33,791 nucleotides of DNA from NCBI GenBank assembly GCA_024276745.1, contig JAJRWN010000058.1, forward strand, positions 1 to 33,791, in the 5' to 3' direction. This document shows, one piece after another, positions 25,174 through 32,297 of this stretch (its first letter is position 1; every line of letters begins with the position of its first letter). A program made the translations under genes and the position numbers. The notes beneath the pieces are model-generated. The model searched no databases, was not told the origin of the DNA, and saw nothing but the letters and a program-made list of their open reading frames with translations. The stretch comes from Bacteroidota bacterium. Its GTDB lineage: Bacteria > Bacteroidota > Bacteroidia > Chitinophagales > S012-47.

Positions 25174-26388
25174 TTATTCTTTCACATAATCTGATAAATA
25201 TTCGTAGCCTTCGTTCAAATGCCCTGCTACTGCAATGGATGCCCGGTTGATCATGCGGCTATTTTCTAAAAGCAGTTCTTCCCATACATGTTCTATCAAC
25301 ATTTCACCAAAAGCTTTCGAAGCATCACGCGGTAATTCATTGGGTAAATTATCAACCGACATGACATCTACAACACCCGGTTTAAAAGCTTCGCACTCCT
25401 TGTCCTTTACCGGATCGTAACCCATAATGGGGTCGGAAATGGTGGTAGCTCTGAGCGTGGACGGTATAGACCCTCTGATATCGCAGGTGATATCTGCAAT
25501 AGTCTGAATCGAAAAATCAGTATCAAGCATTTGTTCACGCGTAAAAAATACAGGTGCAGCCGGATTCCAGTAAATACCGTTAATCATTAAATCGGTCTTA
25601 TCCAGAAATTGATTGAAACTGGTTTTGTATAATTCAGGATGTGTAAAAAATTCGTGCTGATTATATCCACCATCCGATTTCCTGGAATATAGTTTTTCAT
25701 CGTGCAGTTCTACATAAACCGGATAATCAAATCTTTGATTCAGATATGTTTGCGGACTTAATTGTTTTACACCAATCATTCCCAAAACTTCTTCGCAACC
25801 CTTTGCCACTCTACCGTTTCCGGTTAAAACAATACGCATGGGTGGAAGCTTTACTCCTTGATAAATTGCTTTCAGCGCTTTGTAATCATGACAATCTTTA
25901 ACTCTTGGCAAACTAAATCCACCATGTCTCAAACCATAAGTCATCAAACCGTTGTGGGCACCAACAATACCAGCCCAACGTCCGAAAGCAATTACACGGA
26001 TTCCATGATCATCGGTTAAACGCTCATAATCTACTAATCTGATTTTTTTCTTTAGAATTTCCTGCAATAAAGGTTTATTATAGGCTTGTTTTTTGATCGT
26101 ATGAGAAAAGAAAAGATAAGTTTTTTCCGGTATCAACTCATTGATATTGACCTCTTTCACACCAAGCAGGATATCGGCATCATCAACATGATCTACAATT
26201 TGAACAGAAGCATCACGATATTCCTGATCAGAAAAACAACGGATGTCTGAATGTTGAACTTTAATATGAATATCAGGATATTTTCGCATCAAAGTACTGC
26301 ATTGTGCAGGCGTTAAAGGTACGCGTGTATCCGGTGGAATTTTTCCTTCTTTGATTAAACCAATCGTAAGCTTTTTGCGTTGAATCAT
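25174..26388 (-). CDS. NAD(P)-dependent oxidoreductase, saccharopine/alanine dehydrogenase-like
   Basis: A 404-residue protein of the AlaDH/PNT fold. The N-terminal domain begins IGLIKEGKIPPDTRVPLTP, the pattern shared by lysine-forming saccharopine dehydrogenases and alanine dehydrogenases (Lys and Arg binding the substrate carboxylates). A mid-protein segment RIVLTGNGRVAKGCEEVLG is the dinucleotide-binding loop. ADITCDIRGSIPSTLRATTI and SVDNLPNELPRDASKAFGE resemble the saccharopine dehydrogenase type more than alanine dehydrogenase. The start at 26388 drops 11 residues before MIQRKKLTIG. Lysine metabolism is the best guess; no other lysine gene is nearby. Confidence 0.8.
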   Translation of the reverse strand: MIQRKKLTIGLIKEGKIPPDTRVPLTPAQCSTLMRKYPDIHIKVQHSDIRCFSDQEYRDASVQIVDHVDDADILLGVKEVNINELIPEKTYLFFSHTIKKQAYNKPLLQEILKKKIRLVDYERLTDDHGIRVIAFGRWAGIVGAHNGLMTYGLRHGGFSLPRVKDCHDYKALKAIYQGVKLPPMRIVLTGNGRVAKGCEEVLGMIGVKQLSPQTYLNQRFDYPVYVELHDEKLYSRKSDGGYNQHEFFTHPELYKTSFNQFLDKTDLMINGIYWNPAAPVFFTREQMLDTDFSIQTIADITCDIRGSIPSTLRATTISDPIMGYDPVKDKECEAFKPGVVDVMSVDNLPNELPRDASKAFGEMLIEHVWEELLLENSRMINRASIAVAGHLNEGYEYLSDYVKE

Positions 26389-26418
26389 TGATAAAAATAA
26401 TTTTAGACAGAAATATTG

Positions 26419-26426
26419 CAAAGGTA
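26419..26426 (-). promoter_or_regulatory. -7 promoter box of the saccharopine dehydrogenase-like gene
   Basis: On the minus strand the sequence reads TACCTTTG, 30 nt upstream of the ATG at 26388. No -33 TTTG is visible at normal distance. It is divergent from, and partly back to back with, the tmRNA promoter. Confidence 0.35.
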
Positions 26427-26445
26427 ACGAATCAAAAGATTGGCA

Positions 26446-26475
26446 TTGAGCTTGTGGATAAATACTTTATTTTTG
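26446..26475 (+). promoter_or_regulatory. Promoter of the tmRNA gene
   Basis: TTG (26446-26448), a 19-nt spacer, then TATTTTTG (26468-26475) match the Bacteroidota consensus at ideal spacing. Transcription would start about 18 nt before the mature 5' end, leaving a short leader for RNase P. Confidence 0.6.
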
Positions 26476-26499
26476 CTATCGAAAGATCTTTGACATCAT

Positions 26500-26867
26500 G
26501 GGGCTGACCGGCTTTGACAGCATGGTCATGTATAAGTAAGCATGTCGAGCATGGATTGTTGGCTCGTAAATCTCAGCGATCGACTTATTCTTTTTAAATG
26601 GCGAGTCTAACTACGCCTTGGCTGCTTAGTTCCAGGAACTAAGCACCTTTGTCTTCCCCGGGTTTTCCGGCAACCGGAAAGGAAGGCATTAGAAGGCCGG
26701 AATAGCAACATCTCTTTCCCTGAAGATGAAGCGAATATTAGGGGATACGGCAGATTATTGGGTTTTCGTGAGCACCTGATTTTTGCCCGACAATTAAGCA
26801 AACGATAAGCATGTAGAAAGCTTATGGATACCTTGACTGGACGCGGGTTCAACTCCCGCCAGCTCCA
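26500..26867 (+). ncRNA. ssrA: tmRNA (ssrA), tag GESNYALAA
   Basis: The 5' end GGGGCTGACCGGCTTTGACA and the 3' end CAGCTCC plus discriminator A pair as a 7-bp acceptor stem with one G-U. The T-arm is GCGGG-TTCAACT-CCCGC at the 3' end. The tag frame begins with the resume codon GGC at 26600 and reads G-E-S-N-Y-A-L-A-A, stop TAG at 26627-26629; the ALAA end is the usual protease signal. A hairpin (CTTAGTTCC/GGAACTAAG) directly follows the tag, and further pseudoknot-like GC-rich stems lie at 26650-26700. CCA is not encoded (CTA follows the discriminator), so it must be added enzymatically. tmRNA with SmpB rescues stalled ribosomes. Confidence 0.97.
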
Positions 26868-26873
26868 CTATGC

Positions 26874-26906
26874 AAACGGCCACCCTTTGAAAGGGCGGCC
26901 GTTTTT
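26874..26906 (+). terminator. Intrinsic terminator of tmRNA
   Basis: Stem AAACGGCC (26874-26881) with GGCCGTTT (26897-26904), an inner CCCT/AGGG pairing, then a T-run to 26906. It lies 7 nt after the tmRNA 3' end. Confidence 0.9.
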
Positions 26907-26924
26907 CATTAACTTGCATTTTGC

Positions 26925-26955
26925 TTTGCCTAGCAAAATTCGTGATGTACTTTTG
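26925..26955 (+). promoter_or_regulatory. Strong consensus promoter without a recognised gene
   Basis: TTTG (26925-26928), exactly 19 nt, then TACTTTTG (26948-26955): the best match to the phylum consensus in the window. The -33 box lies inside an 8-bp hairpin, ATTTTGCT/AGCAAAAT (26918-26939). Downstream, 26956-27229 holds no known gene. Confidence 0.45.
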
Positions 26956-27229
26956 GCCGAAACCAAAAACAAATATAGTTTTTATCTTTTCTAACTTACT
27001 ACTACTGCATAGCCCCAAAGGCTCAGCATTTCGTCATTTTCGGGATATAGGGATAATAAATAATAGCAGATGATGATGAAAAAGAATGCCGCAATTTCAG
27101 AAATCATAGGCAAAGTGAGGCATATCATAGGCCGGCATAAAAAAATCTCTCTGAAGATGCTGCGAAATTCATGGAGATGAGGCAAATAAGTGGCTTATTG
27201 TGCGATTGATTATAGTAGGCAGTATGTGC
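26956..27229 (+). other. Stretch without a recognised gene; possible small RNA or 36-aa peptide
   Basis: Together with the terminator and promoter just upstream, this is the longest gene-poor stretch of the window. It holds one short plus-strand frame, 27070-27180, 36 residues beginning MMMKKNAAISEI and ending KMLRNSWR: basic, no signal peptide, no known domain. Near-repeats of ATCATAGGC occur within it. No ribosome-binding site is evident. An 8-bp inverted repeat, ATAGTAGG/CCTACTAT (27212-27247), closes the region around the stop of the convergent gene and lacks a T-run. Whether it is transcribed cannot be decided from sequence. Confidence 0.3.
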
Positions 27230-27649
27230 TTATTCGAAACCTACTATGGGCTTGTAAAAGAATAACACGGAACTGCCATCTTCATCCGGAACCGAATTTA
27301 ACACGAGGTACTTTTTCGCATAATAGACCATTAACAGGTATCCCTCCTGACCTTCGAAACTTAGATAATAAGTCCAGGTTTCCGGATCGGATTTATCCAC
27401 CTCATCGATAGTGTAAACCAGCGTTGTCGTATTTGAAAGTGACTCTATTTCAAGCGAGTCTTCAGCTGTGTGGATAGCGATCGTGATAGGGTTAAATGAT
27501 TTAACGCAATTATTTATTTCTGAAGTGTTATCATTAAAAGTACAAATGGTTGAAGAATCGATTAAATAAAATTGAGATATATGATCTTGTGCAAAAACAT
27601 GGTTACAGATTAAGACCATTATTATAAGAATTGTGCTACATTTTTTCAT
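27230..27649 (-). CDS. Small exported protein of unknown function (139 aa)
   Basis: A signal peptide is clear (MKKCSTILIIMVLICNHVFA, cleaved before QDH). The mature 119 residues are acidic and beta-rich, with segments such as TWTYYLSFEGQEGYLLMVYY and KKYLVLNSVPDEDGSSVLFF. No domain is recognised. It starts 11 nt after the stop of the 192-residue exported protein, so the two form an operon and probably act in the same envelope compartment. It may be lineage-specific. Confidence 0.65.
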   Translation of the reverse strand: MKKCSTILIIMVLICNHVFAQDHISQFYLIDSSTICTFNDNTSEINNCVKSFNPITIAIHTAEDSLEIESLSNTTTLVYTIDEVDKSDPETWTYYLSFEGQEGYLLMVYYAKKYLVLNSVPDEDGSSVLFFYKPIVGFE

Positions 27650-27660
27650 GATAGTTGTTT

Positions 27661-28239
27661 TTAATGAACAATTGATTTAATGGTGATAGACCAACCCAGA
27701 TCCATTTTCAATATCACCGGAAACGAAGCATCATCAAACACCCAGTATTGATTGCTGTTGTCAGATTGACCGTACAAAACGGGGATACTGCTTTCCACAC
27801 CATCAATAGTGCACGGAAGCTTTGTAAAATCACCGAATGTCATAGTTTCGTCTCCATCTCCTGAATCAATATGAATGGGCGTATTGTTTTTCAGGGCATC
27901 ATAAATAACTTTTGATACCAGAATGGTAGTTTGAAAATCGAGGCGCTTTTCTCCACCTCCGAAATAATTATACATGGCCGTAGATTTATCCAGTGCATAT
28001 TTCGACATATAGACTCTGCCGGAGGTACTGTTTGCATCGGTCATTTTATAATCAACAATCATATCGTCCTCATCGTCAATGAATGTGCAAACGAAATCGT
28101 ATTGATTAAAATTAAAATCAACAGTATAAGTTAAGGTGGTGCCCACACCAATTTTGATTGGTTGATCGGCCTTGTTTTGCGCCATACTGATGATAGCCGT
28201 GGAGGCCACCAACAGCAGAAAAAAGAATATTTTTTTCAT
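27661..28239 (-). CDS. Exported protein of unknown function (192 aa)
   Basis: Signal peptide MKKIFFFLLLVASTAIISMA, cleaved before QNK. The mature part begins IKIGVGTTLTYTVDFNF and continues as regular beta-strands alternating with acidic turns (DDEDDMIVDYKM, DSGDGDETMTFGDF). It ends in PVILKMDLGWSITIKSIVH. The layout, a strand-rich body with a late PVILKMD strand, recalls periplasmic proteins that bind or carry a ligand in a beta-barrel, but I know no matching family and make no assignment. It is the first gene of a pair with the 139-residue protein. A perfect palindrome lies 66 nt before its start codon. Confidence 0.7.
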   Translation of the reverse strand: MKKIFFFLLLVASTAIISMAQNKADQPIKIGVGTTLTYTVDFNFNQYDFVCTFIDDEDDMIVDYKMTDANSTSGRVYMSKYALDKSTAMYNYFGGGEKRLDFQTTILVSKVIYDALKNNTPIHIDSGDGDETMTFGDFTKLPCTIDGVESSIPVLYGQSDNSNQYWVFDDASFPVILKMDLGWSITIKSIVH

Positions 28240-28304
28240 AGTGAGTTAGTTTTTAGTGCTTTATCAAATCAACGATGCAATGTAGACACAATAATTTGAT
28301 ACAG

Positions 28305-28326
28305 AAATACCGAGCACTCGGTATTT
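28305..28326. promoter_or_regulatory. Perfect 22-nt palindrome, possible operator
   Basis: AAATACCGAG-CA-CTCGGTATTT: 10-bp arms around two bases. It lies between the stop of the 144-residue gene (28358) and the start of the exported pair (28239). On the minus strand it is not followed by a T-run, which argues against a simple terminator. The ACCGA...TCGGT core resembles operators of TetR-family regulators of fatty-acid or phenylacetate genes. No regulator gene is in the window. Confidence 0.45.
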
Positions 28327-28357
28327 TACATTTGAAGGCAAGGACGCTTTGGGAGGC

Positions 28358-28792
28358 TTAGCGTTTTTCCATATCTTGATAAAAAGCTTTAAAGCTTTTT
28401 CCTGATTTGCCGAGGCTGCTGCAAAAAGGTTTCCAGCCCCGAACGCCTTGTTTTTTAATCACAATGCTGCTATTCAGCCAATTTGAATTTATCTTGAAAC
28501 CGTCCAAAGATTTGATGGCCAAAACCTCCGTTCCCGGAATATCCCATTGTTCGATTTCGGCAAAGATGATCGCTTCATCAAGGGGTTCTTTACTCAACAT
28601 AGCTGTTGTGGCTTCGGCAATAGATACGCCTGCCACCGAATAGGTTTTGGTAATTCTTTTTGAGCCTTCGAATACTTTAGTAATCTCAGGCACAAAGATC
28701 AGATAGGCTTTTGTGCCAATCACAATTCCTTTGTCAAACACTTTTCCTGCTTTAGGGCAAAACACATAATCTTTAGACTCAACAAGACCCAT
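28358..28792 (-). CDS. Small cytosolic protein of unknown function (144 aa)
   Basis: No signal peptide. The sequence starts MGLVESKDYVFCPKAGKVFD and is a compact alpha/beta protein with strands such as GIVIGTKAYLIFVPEI and AEIEQWDIPGTEVLAIKSL. A basic C-terminus follows (VIKKQGVRGWKPFCSSLGKS). The arrangement of strands and a final helix might be a PH-like fold, but this is weak. It is monocistronic: its own promoter lies just upstream, and the next gene is about 120 nt downstream beyond a palindrome. No family is recognised. Confidence 0.6.
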   Translation of the reverse strand: MGLVESKDYVFCPKAGKVFDKGIVIGTKAYLIFVPEITKVFEGSKRITKTYSVAGVSIAEATTAMLSKEPLDEAIIFAEIEQWDIPGTEVLAIKSLDGFKINSNWLNSSIVIKKQGVRGWKPFCSSLGKSGKSFKAFYQDMEKR

Positions 28793-28808
28793 GATAATAG
28801 CTTTTAGA

Positions 28809-28839
28809 CAAAGCTAATCAATTCATTTAATCAAGCAAA
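28809..28839 (-). promoter_or_regulatory. Promoter of the 144-aa gene
   Basis: On the minus strand TTTG (28839-28836), a 19-nt spacer and TAGCTTTG (28816-28809) match the consensus exactly. Transcription would start near 28802, 10 nt before the ATG. The -33 box overlaps the T-run of the upstream operon's terminator. Confidence 0.55.
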
Positions 28840-28879
28840 AAAGGCCGGCAATAGTTAGTAAAGCTATCTTTCACCGGCC
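28837..28879 (-). terminator. Intrinsic terminator of the beta-oxidation operon
   Basis: Minus-strand hairpin: GGCCGG (28879-28874) pairs with CCGGCC (28848-28843), with partial pairing inside the loop, followed by TTTTTT (28842-28837). It lies 25 nt after the acyl-CoA dehydrogenase stop. Confidence 0.85.
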
Positions 28880-28903
28880 AATAGGATGAGGGTGTCAAAT
28901 AAA

Positions 28904-30694
28904 TTAAAATGCGTACTTATTAGCTTCAATAAGTCTTGCCGCTATACTTCTTCTTAGGGCTTTGGTGTTTACAATTTCAGTTTTGGTAAAACGTTTTAAC
29001 CCCATAAGCATCATTTTTAGTTCATCGCCTTCGGCAAAAGCAGCCAAGGCATGTCTTCCATGCAAATTAAGTCTTTCCATGGCATCGCTAACGAAAACAC
29101 GGGTCATGTCGATATAAGGCTGTGCAATTGTTTCACCTTTTAGATTCAAAATTTTCAAACTTCTTAATAAGGCCGCTTCGGCACCATACACTTCCATCAT
29201 CATATCGGCAATATTCATCAAAATTTCTTGCTCATCTTCAAGATTTTGCATCAATTTCTGCACGGCAGCACCGGCCACCATCAGTACTGCTTTTTTAGCA
29301 TTGGCAATGGCTTTACATTCGGCAGCCAAAACACCAGTATCTTTTTCCGTATTAAAATCAGGAATTGACATCAATTCATTTTGTACAGCTTTAACCGGCC
29401 CCATCAAATCGATACGTCCTTTTAAAGCTCTTTTCAATAGCATGTCAACGGTAAGCAAACGATTGATTTCATTGGTACCTTCAAAAATCCGGTTGATACG
29501 GGCATCTCGGTAAGGACGAGCAGCCGGATATTCTTCGATAAAACCATAGCCACCATGAATCTGTACATTTTCATCTACCACATAATCGAGTGTTTCGGAA
29601 CCCATCACCTTGAGCATAGCACATTCAATGGCATATTCTTCGGCAGCAGTCATAATGGCATCCCAGTAAGAAGATCCAGAAGCTTTCATTTCTTCTACTT
29701 TCCTGTTGATCAAATCGCTGGCCCAATAGGTTGCGGATTCCGAAACAAAAATGCGAATCGCCTGTTCGGCCAATTTATATTGGATGGCACCAAAACTTGA
29801 TATAGCTTTTCCGAATTGATGTCTTTCGTTGGCATAAGCTACCGAAACAGAAGCTGCCGCTTTGCATCCGCCAACAGCCATGGCACATAATTTAAAGCGA
29901 CCGATATTCAGAATATTAAAAGCAATCAGATGCCCTTTACCTATTTCACCCAAAAGATTTTCTACCGGTACTTTTACATTTTCGAGAAAAATGGGAGTTG
30001 TTGAGGAACCCTTAATGCCCATTTTTTTCTCCTCCGGCCCCCGGGTTAATCCTTGACTGTCGCCTTCAACAATAAAACCGGTAAATTTTTCACCGTCAAT
30101 TTTAGCAAATACAATGTATAAATCAGCAAAGCCACCATTGGTAATAAACATTTTTTGTCCGTTCAGGATATAATATTTTCCATCTTCAGACAATACGGCT
30201 TTGGTACGGGCAGCGAGTGCATCGGAACCAGAACCGGGTTCGGTTAGGCAATAAGCCGCTTTCAATTGACCGGATGCCAAACCGGGTAAATATTTTTTCC
30301 TTTGTTCATCAGTGCCAAAATACAGAATTGGCAATGTACCGATACCGGTATGAGCGGCAAAAGCTACCCCAAAAGAAAAGCTTGGCCCAATGGCTATGGT
30401 CATAGCGGCATTGGTGTTAAAATCTTGCCCAAAACCCCCGAATTCTTCCGGAATAGAGGTGCTGAGCAACCCTAATTCACCGGCCTTTTCCATCAAGGAA
30501 GGAATCAGACCCTCTTGCTGAGCATCAATTTCATCCAACAATGGACTTACTTCTTTTTCAACAAATTCTGCAGCCATATCCCGAATCATACCTTGCTCTT
30601 CGTTGAGCTCTTCGGGTATGAAGATGGTATCGGGTGTGCTTTCCCTGACTAAAAATTCGCCACCTTTCAATACTTTAATATTGTTATTTTCCAT
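28904..30694 (-). CDS. Acyl-CoA dehydrogenase
   Basis: A 596-residue FAD enzyme for the first step of beta-oxidation. It is longer than the standard 380-residue class because of a C-terminal extension, as in very-long-chain acyl-CoA dehydrogenases. Visible signatures are YCLTEPGSGSDALAARTKA (FAD/acyl-binding), KMFITNGGFADLYIVFAKID, the helical core NERHQFGKAISSFGAIQYKL, and IHGGYGFIEEYPAARPYRDA followed by IFEGTNEINR, which carries the expected active-site Glu. The start at 30694 (MENNNIKVLKGGEF) drops ten unconserved residues that overlap the upstream gene. It lies 13 nt after the thiolase and is the last gene of the operon. Chain-length preference is inferred only. Confidence 0.93.
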   Translation of the reverse strand: MENNNIKVLKGGEFLVRESTPDTIFIPEELNEEQGMIRDMAAEFVEKEVSPLLDEIDAQQEGLIPSLMEKAGELGLLSTSIPEEFGGFGQDFNTNAAMTIAIGPSFSFGVAFAAHTGIGTLPILYFGTDEQRKKYLPGLASGQLKAAYCLTEPGSGSDALAARTKAVLSEDGKYYILNGQKMFITNGGFADLYIVFAKIDGEKFTGFIVEGDSQGLTRGPEEKKMGIKGSSTTPIFLENVKVPVENLLGEIGKGHLIAFNILNIGRFKLCAMAVGGCKAAASVSVAYANERHQFGKAISSFGAIQYKLAEQAIRIFVSESATYWASDLINRKVEEMKASGSSYWDAIMTAAEEYAIECAMLKVMGSETLDYVVDENVQIHGGYGFIEEYPAARPYRDARINRIFEGTNEINRLLTVDMLLKRALKGRIDLMGPVKAVQNELMSIPDFNTEKDTGVLAAECKAIANAKKAVLMVAGAAVQKLMQNLEDEQEILMNIADMMMEVYGAEAALLRSLKILNLKGETIAQPYIDMTRVFVSDAMERLNLHGRHALAAFAEGDELKMMLMGLKRFTKTEIVNTKALRRSIAARLIEANKYAF

Positions 30695-30707
30695 GTTACT
30701 TTTTTTC

Positions 30708-31883
30708 TCAGTTGAGTAATTCAATAATTGATGCTATACCTTGTCCTCCTCCGATACAGGCTGTTACAATGCCATATTTTTGTTTCCTTCTTCTCAGTTC
30801 ATTGATAATTTGGATAGTTAACTTGGTGCCGGTACATCCCAGCGGATGTCCGAGGGCAATAGCTCCTCCGTTCACATTAACAATATCGGGATTAAGGCAA
30901 GTTTCGCGAATAACAGCCAATGACTGGGAAGCAAAAGCTTCGTTGAGTTCAATCAAATCGATATCATCTAATTTTAATCCGGCTCTTTTGAGGGCTTTAG
31001 GAATAGCTTCTTTGGGTCCAATGCCCATGTAACGGGGTTCAACACCAACCGTTACAGCAGTAATCATTCTGGCAATAGGGCTAATGTTTAATTCTTTTGC
31101 CATTTCATCAGACATCACGATTACAAATGCAGCTCCATCAGAAGTTTGTGATGAATTACCGGCTGTTACACTTCCATTGGCAGCAAAGACAGGACGCAAA
31201 CGGGCCAGAGCTTCCAGAGAAGTATCAGTCCTCGGACCTTCATCGGTATCTACTACCCATGAGCGGGTTTGGCGTTTGCCATCTTTCACAAAAACTTCTT
31301 CCACTTCAATAGGAACAATCTCGTCTTTGAATTTTTCTTCTTTAAGCGCTTTCAAGGCTTTTTGATGCGATTCGTAAGAAAACTTATCCTGGTCTTCGCG
31401 CGATACCTTGTATTTACGAGCTACTTCTTCTGCAGTCAAACCCATGCCCATATAGTAGTCAGGATGTTCTTTAGATACCTCGTAATTCGGTACGGTTTTC
31501 CAACCGACAGTCGGTACTAAAGACATGGACTCTACTCCACCGGCAATAATGCAATCGGCCATGCCTGAACGGATTTTGGCCGAGGCAATGGCAATTGACT
31601 CAACCCCTGAACCGCAATATCGATTCACTGTGGCACCTCCAACCTCCATGGGTAAAACTCGTACGGAAATCATCCGACCTATTTGCAGACCTTGCTCTGC
31701 TTCCGGTACGGCATTGCCTACAATCAAATCATCTACCCGGTGGGGATCGAGTTGTGGAATACTTTTTAATAAATGGTCAATTACTTTTACGGCCAAATCA
31801 TCGGGTCGGGTGAAACGAAAACCGCCTCGATTGGCTTTGCCAACGGCAGTTCTGAATCCGGCTACTATGTATGCTTCTCTCAT
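30708..31883 (-). CDS. fadA: Acetyl-CoA acyltransferase (3-ketoacyl-CoA thiolase)
   Basis: A 391-residue thiolase that performs the last step of beta-oxidation. Catalytic residues are Cys90 (NRYCGSGVESI), His346 (ALGHPLGCTG) and Cys376 (VTACIGGGQG). The N-terminus MREAYIVAGFRTAVGK is typical. The position between the multifunctional dehydrogenase/hydratase and the acyl-CoA dehydrogenase gives a degradative role, unlike the other thiolase at 632-1816. The four-helix-bundle element lies directly upstream. Confidence 0.95.
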   Translation of the reverse strand: MREAYIVAGFRTAVGKANRGGFRFTRPDDLAVKVIDHLLKSIPQLDPHRVDDLIVGNAVPEAEQGLQIGRMISVRVLPMEVGGATVNRYCGSGVESIAIASAKIRSGMADCIIAGGVESMSLVPTVGWKTVPNYEVSKEHPDYYMGMGLTAEEVARKYKVSREDQDKFSYESHQKALKALKEEKFKDEIVPIEVEEVFVKDGKRQTRSWVVDTDEGPRTDTSLEALARLRPVFAANGSVTAGNSSQTSDGAAFVIVMSDEMAKELNISPIARMITAVTVGVEPRYMGIGPKEAIPKALKRAGLKLDDIDLIELNEAFASQSLAVIRETCLNPDIVNVNGGAIALGHPLGCTGTKLTIQIINELRRRKQKYGIVTACIGGGQGIASIIELLN

Positions 31884-31911
31884 TGTTGTTTTGTTTGTAC
31901 AATGTCCAAAG

Positions 31912-31931
31912 TATTAAGTACAAAGTACTAA
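31912..31931 (+). repeat. Left inverted repeat of the four-helix-bundle element
   Basis: A 20-nt repeat that contains an AGTAC-AAA-GTACT hairpin of its own and the stop codon of the enclosed gene. Confidence 0.65.
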
Positions 31932-32281
31932 TTACTTAAAGACTTTTGTAGTTTGAAAATCATATTTCTTATATGTCCTGTATTAACAATTATATCATCA
32001 AATTCTTTCTTACCAACGAAGTTTAAAGGTTCGTCTATAAAGAGTAATGTTTCCACTTCAGAGCAAGATCCTGAAGCAATACCCAAAAAATGATTGAATT
32101 CCTTATTCGAATTTCTTCCACTTCCTTCAGCGATATTGGCAGGAATTGATACTGCAGCTCTTCTTATTTGGCTAATCAGCCCAAATTTTTCATCCTCTGG
32201 AAATTGATTACTCAAGTGATAAATATCCTTTGTTAATTCAATGGCTTTATGCCAAACGTCCAATTTTTCATACCGATTCAC
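31928..32281 (-). CDS. Four-helix-bundle protein (S23/IVP family)
   Basis: A 117-residue all-helical protein. The family signature is easy to see: KLDVWHKAIELTKDIYHLS, LISQIRRAAVSIPANIAEG, FNHFLGIASGSCSEVETLL and a last helix GHIRNMIFKLQKSL. Family members were first found as proteins encoded in 23S rRNA intervening sequences and are distantly related to Avd, the accessory protein of diversity-generating retroelements. Members form pentameric barrels and may bind nucleic acid; the cellular role is unknown. Here it is inserted in the beta-oxidation operon in the same direction, with inverted repeats at both ends. No own promoter box is apparent, so it is probably read with the operon. Confidence 0.92.
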   Translation of the reverse strand: MNRYEKLDVWHKAIELTKDIYHLSNQFPEDEKFGLISQIRRAAVSIPANIAEGSGRNSNKEFNHFLGIASGSCSEVETLLFIDEPLNFVGKKEFDDIIVNTGHIRNMIFKLQKSLSN

Positions 32282-32297
32282 AATTCAACTTTTTTAC

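Noticed and set aside
26918-26939. Hairpin ATTTTGCT/AGCAAAAT as a second tmRNA terminator
   Set aside because: No T-run follows it, a strong terminator already lies at 26874-26906, and it overlaps the -33 box of a promoter.
26607-27018. Minus-strand open frames across the tmRNA, one with the string ELAGVEPASS
   Set aside because: These are antisense to the tmRNA. The ELAGVEPAS-type peptide is a well-known false translation of the conserved T-arm region.
27212-27247. Inverted repeat ATAGTAGG/CCTACTAT as terminator of the exported-protein pair
   Set aside because: The loop is 20 nt and no T-run follows on the minus strand. It may be chance, so it is mentioned only as part of the gene-poor stretch.
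27661-28239. Assignment of the 192-residue exported protein to a named lipid-binding or TapB-like family
   Set aside because: Only general beta-rich layout supports it; no family-defining motif was visible.
26840-28900. tmRNA 3' end as an attachment site for an integrated island
   Set aside because: No second copy of the tmRNA 3' sequence and no integrase gene were seen downstream in the window.
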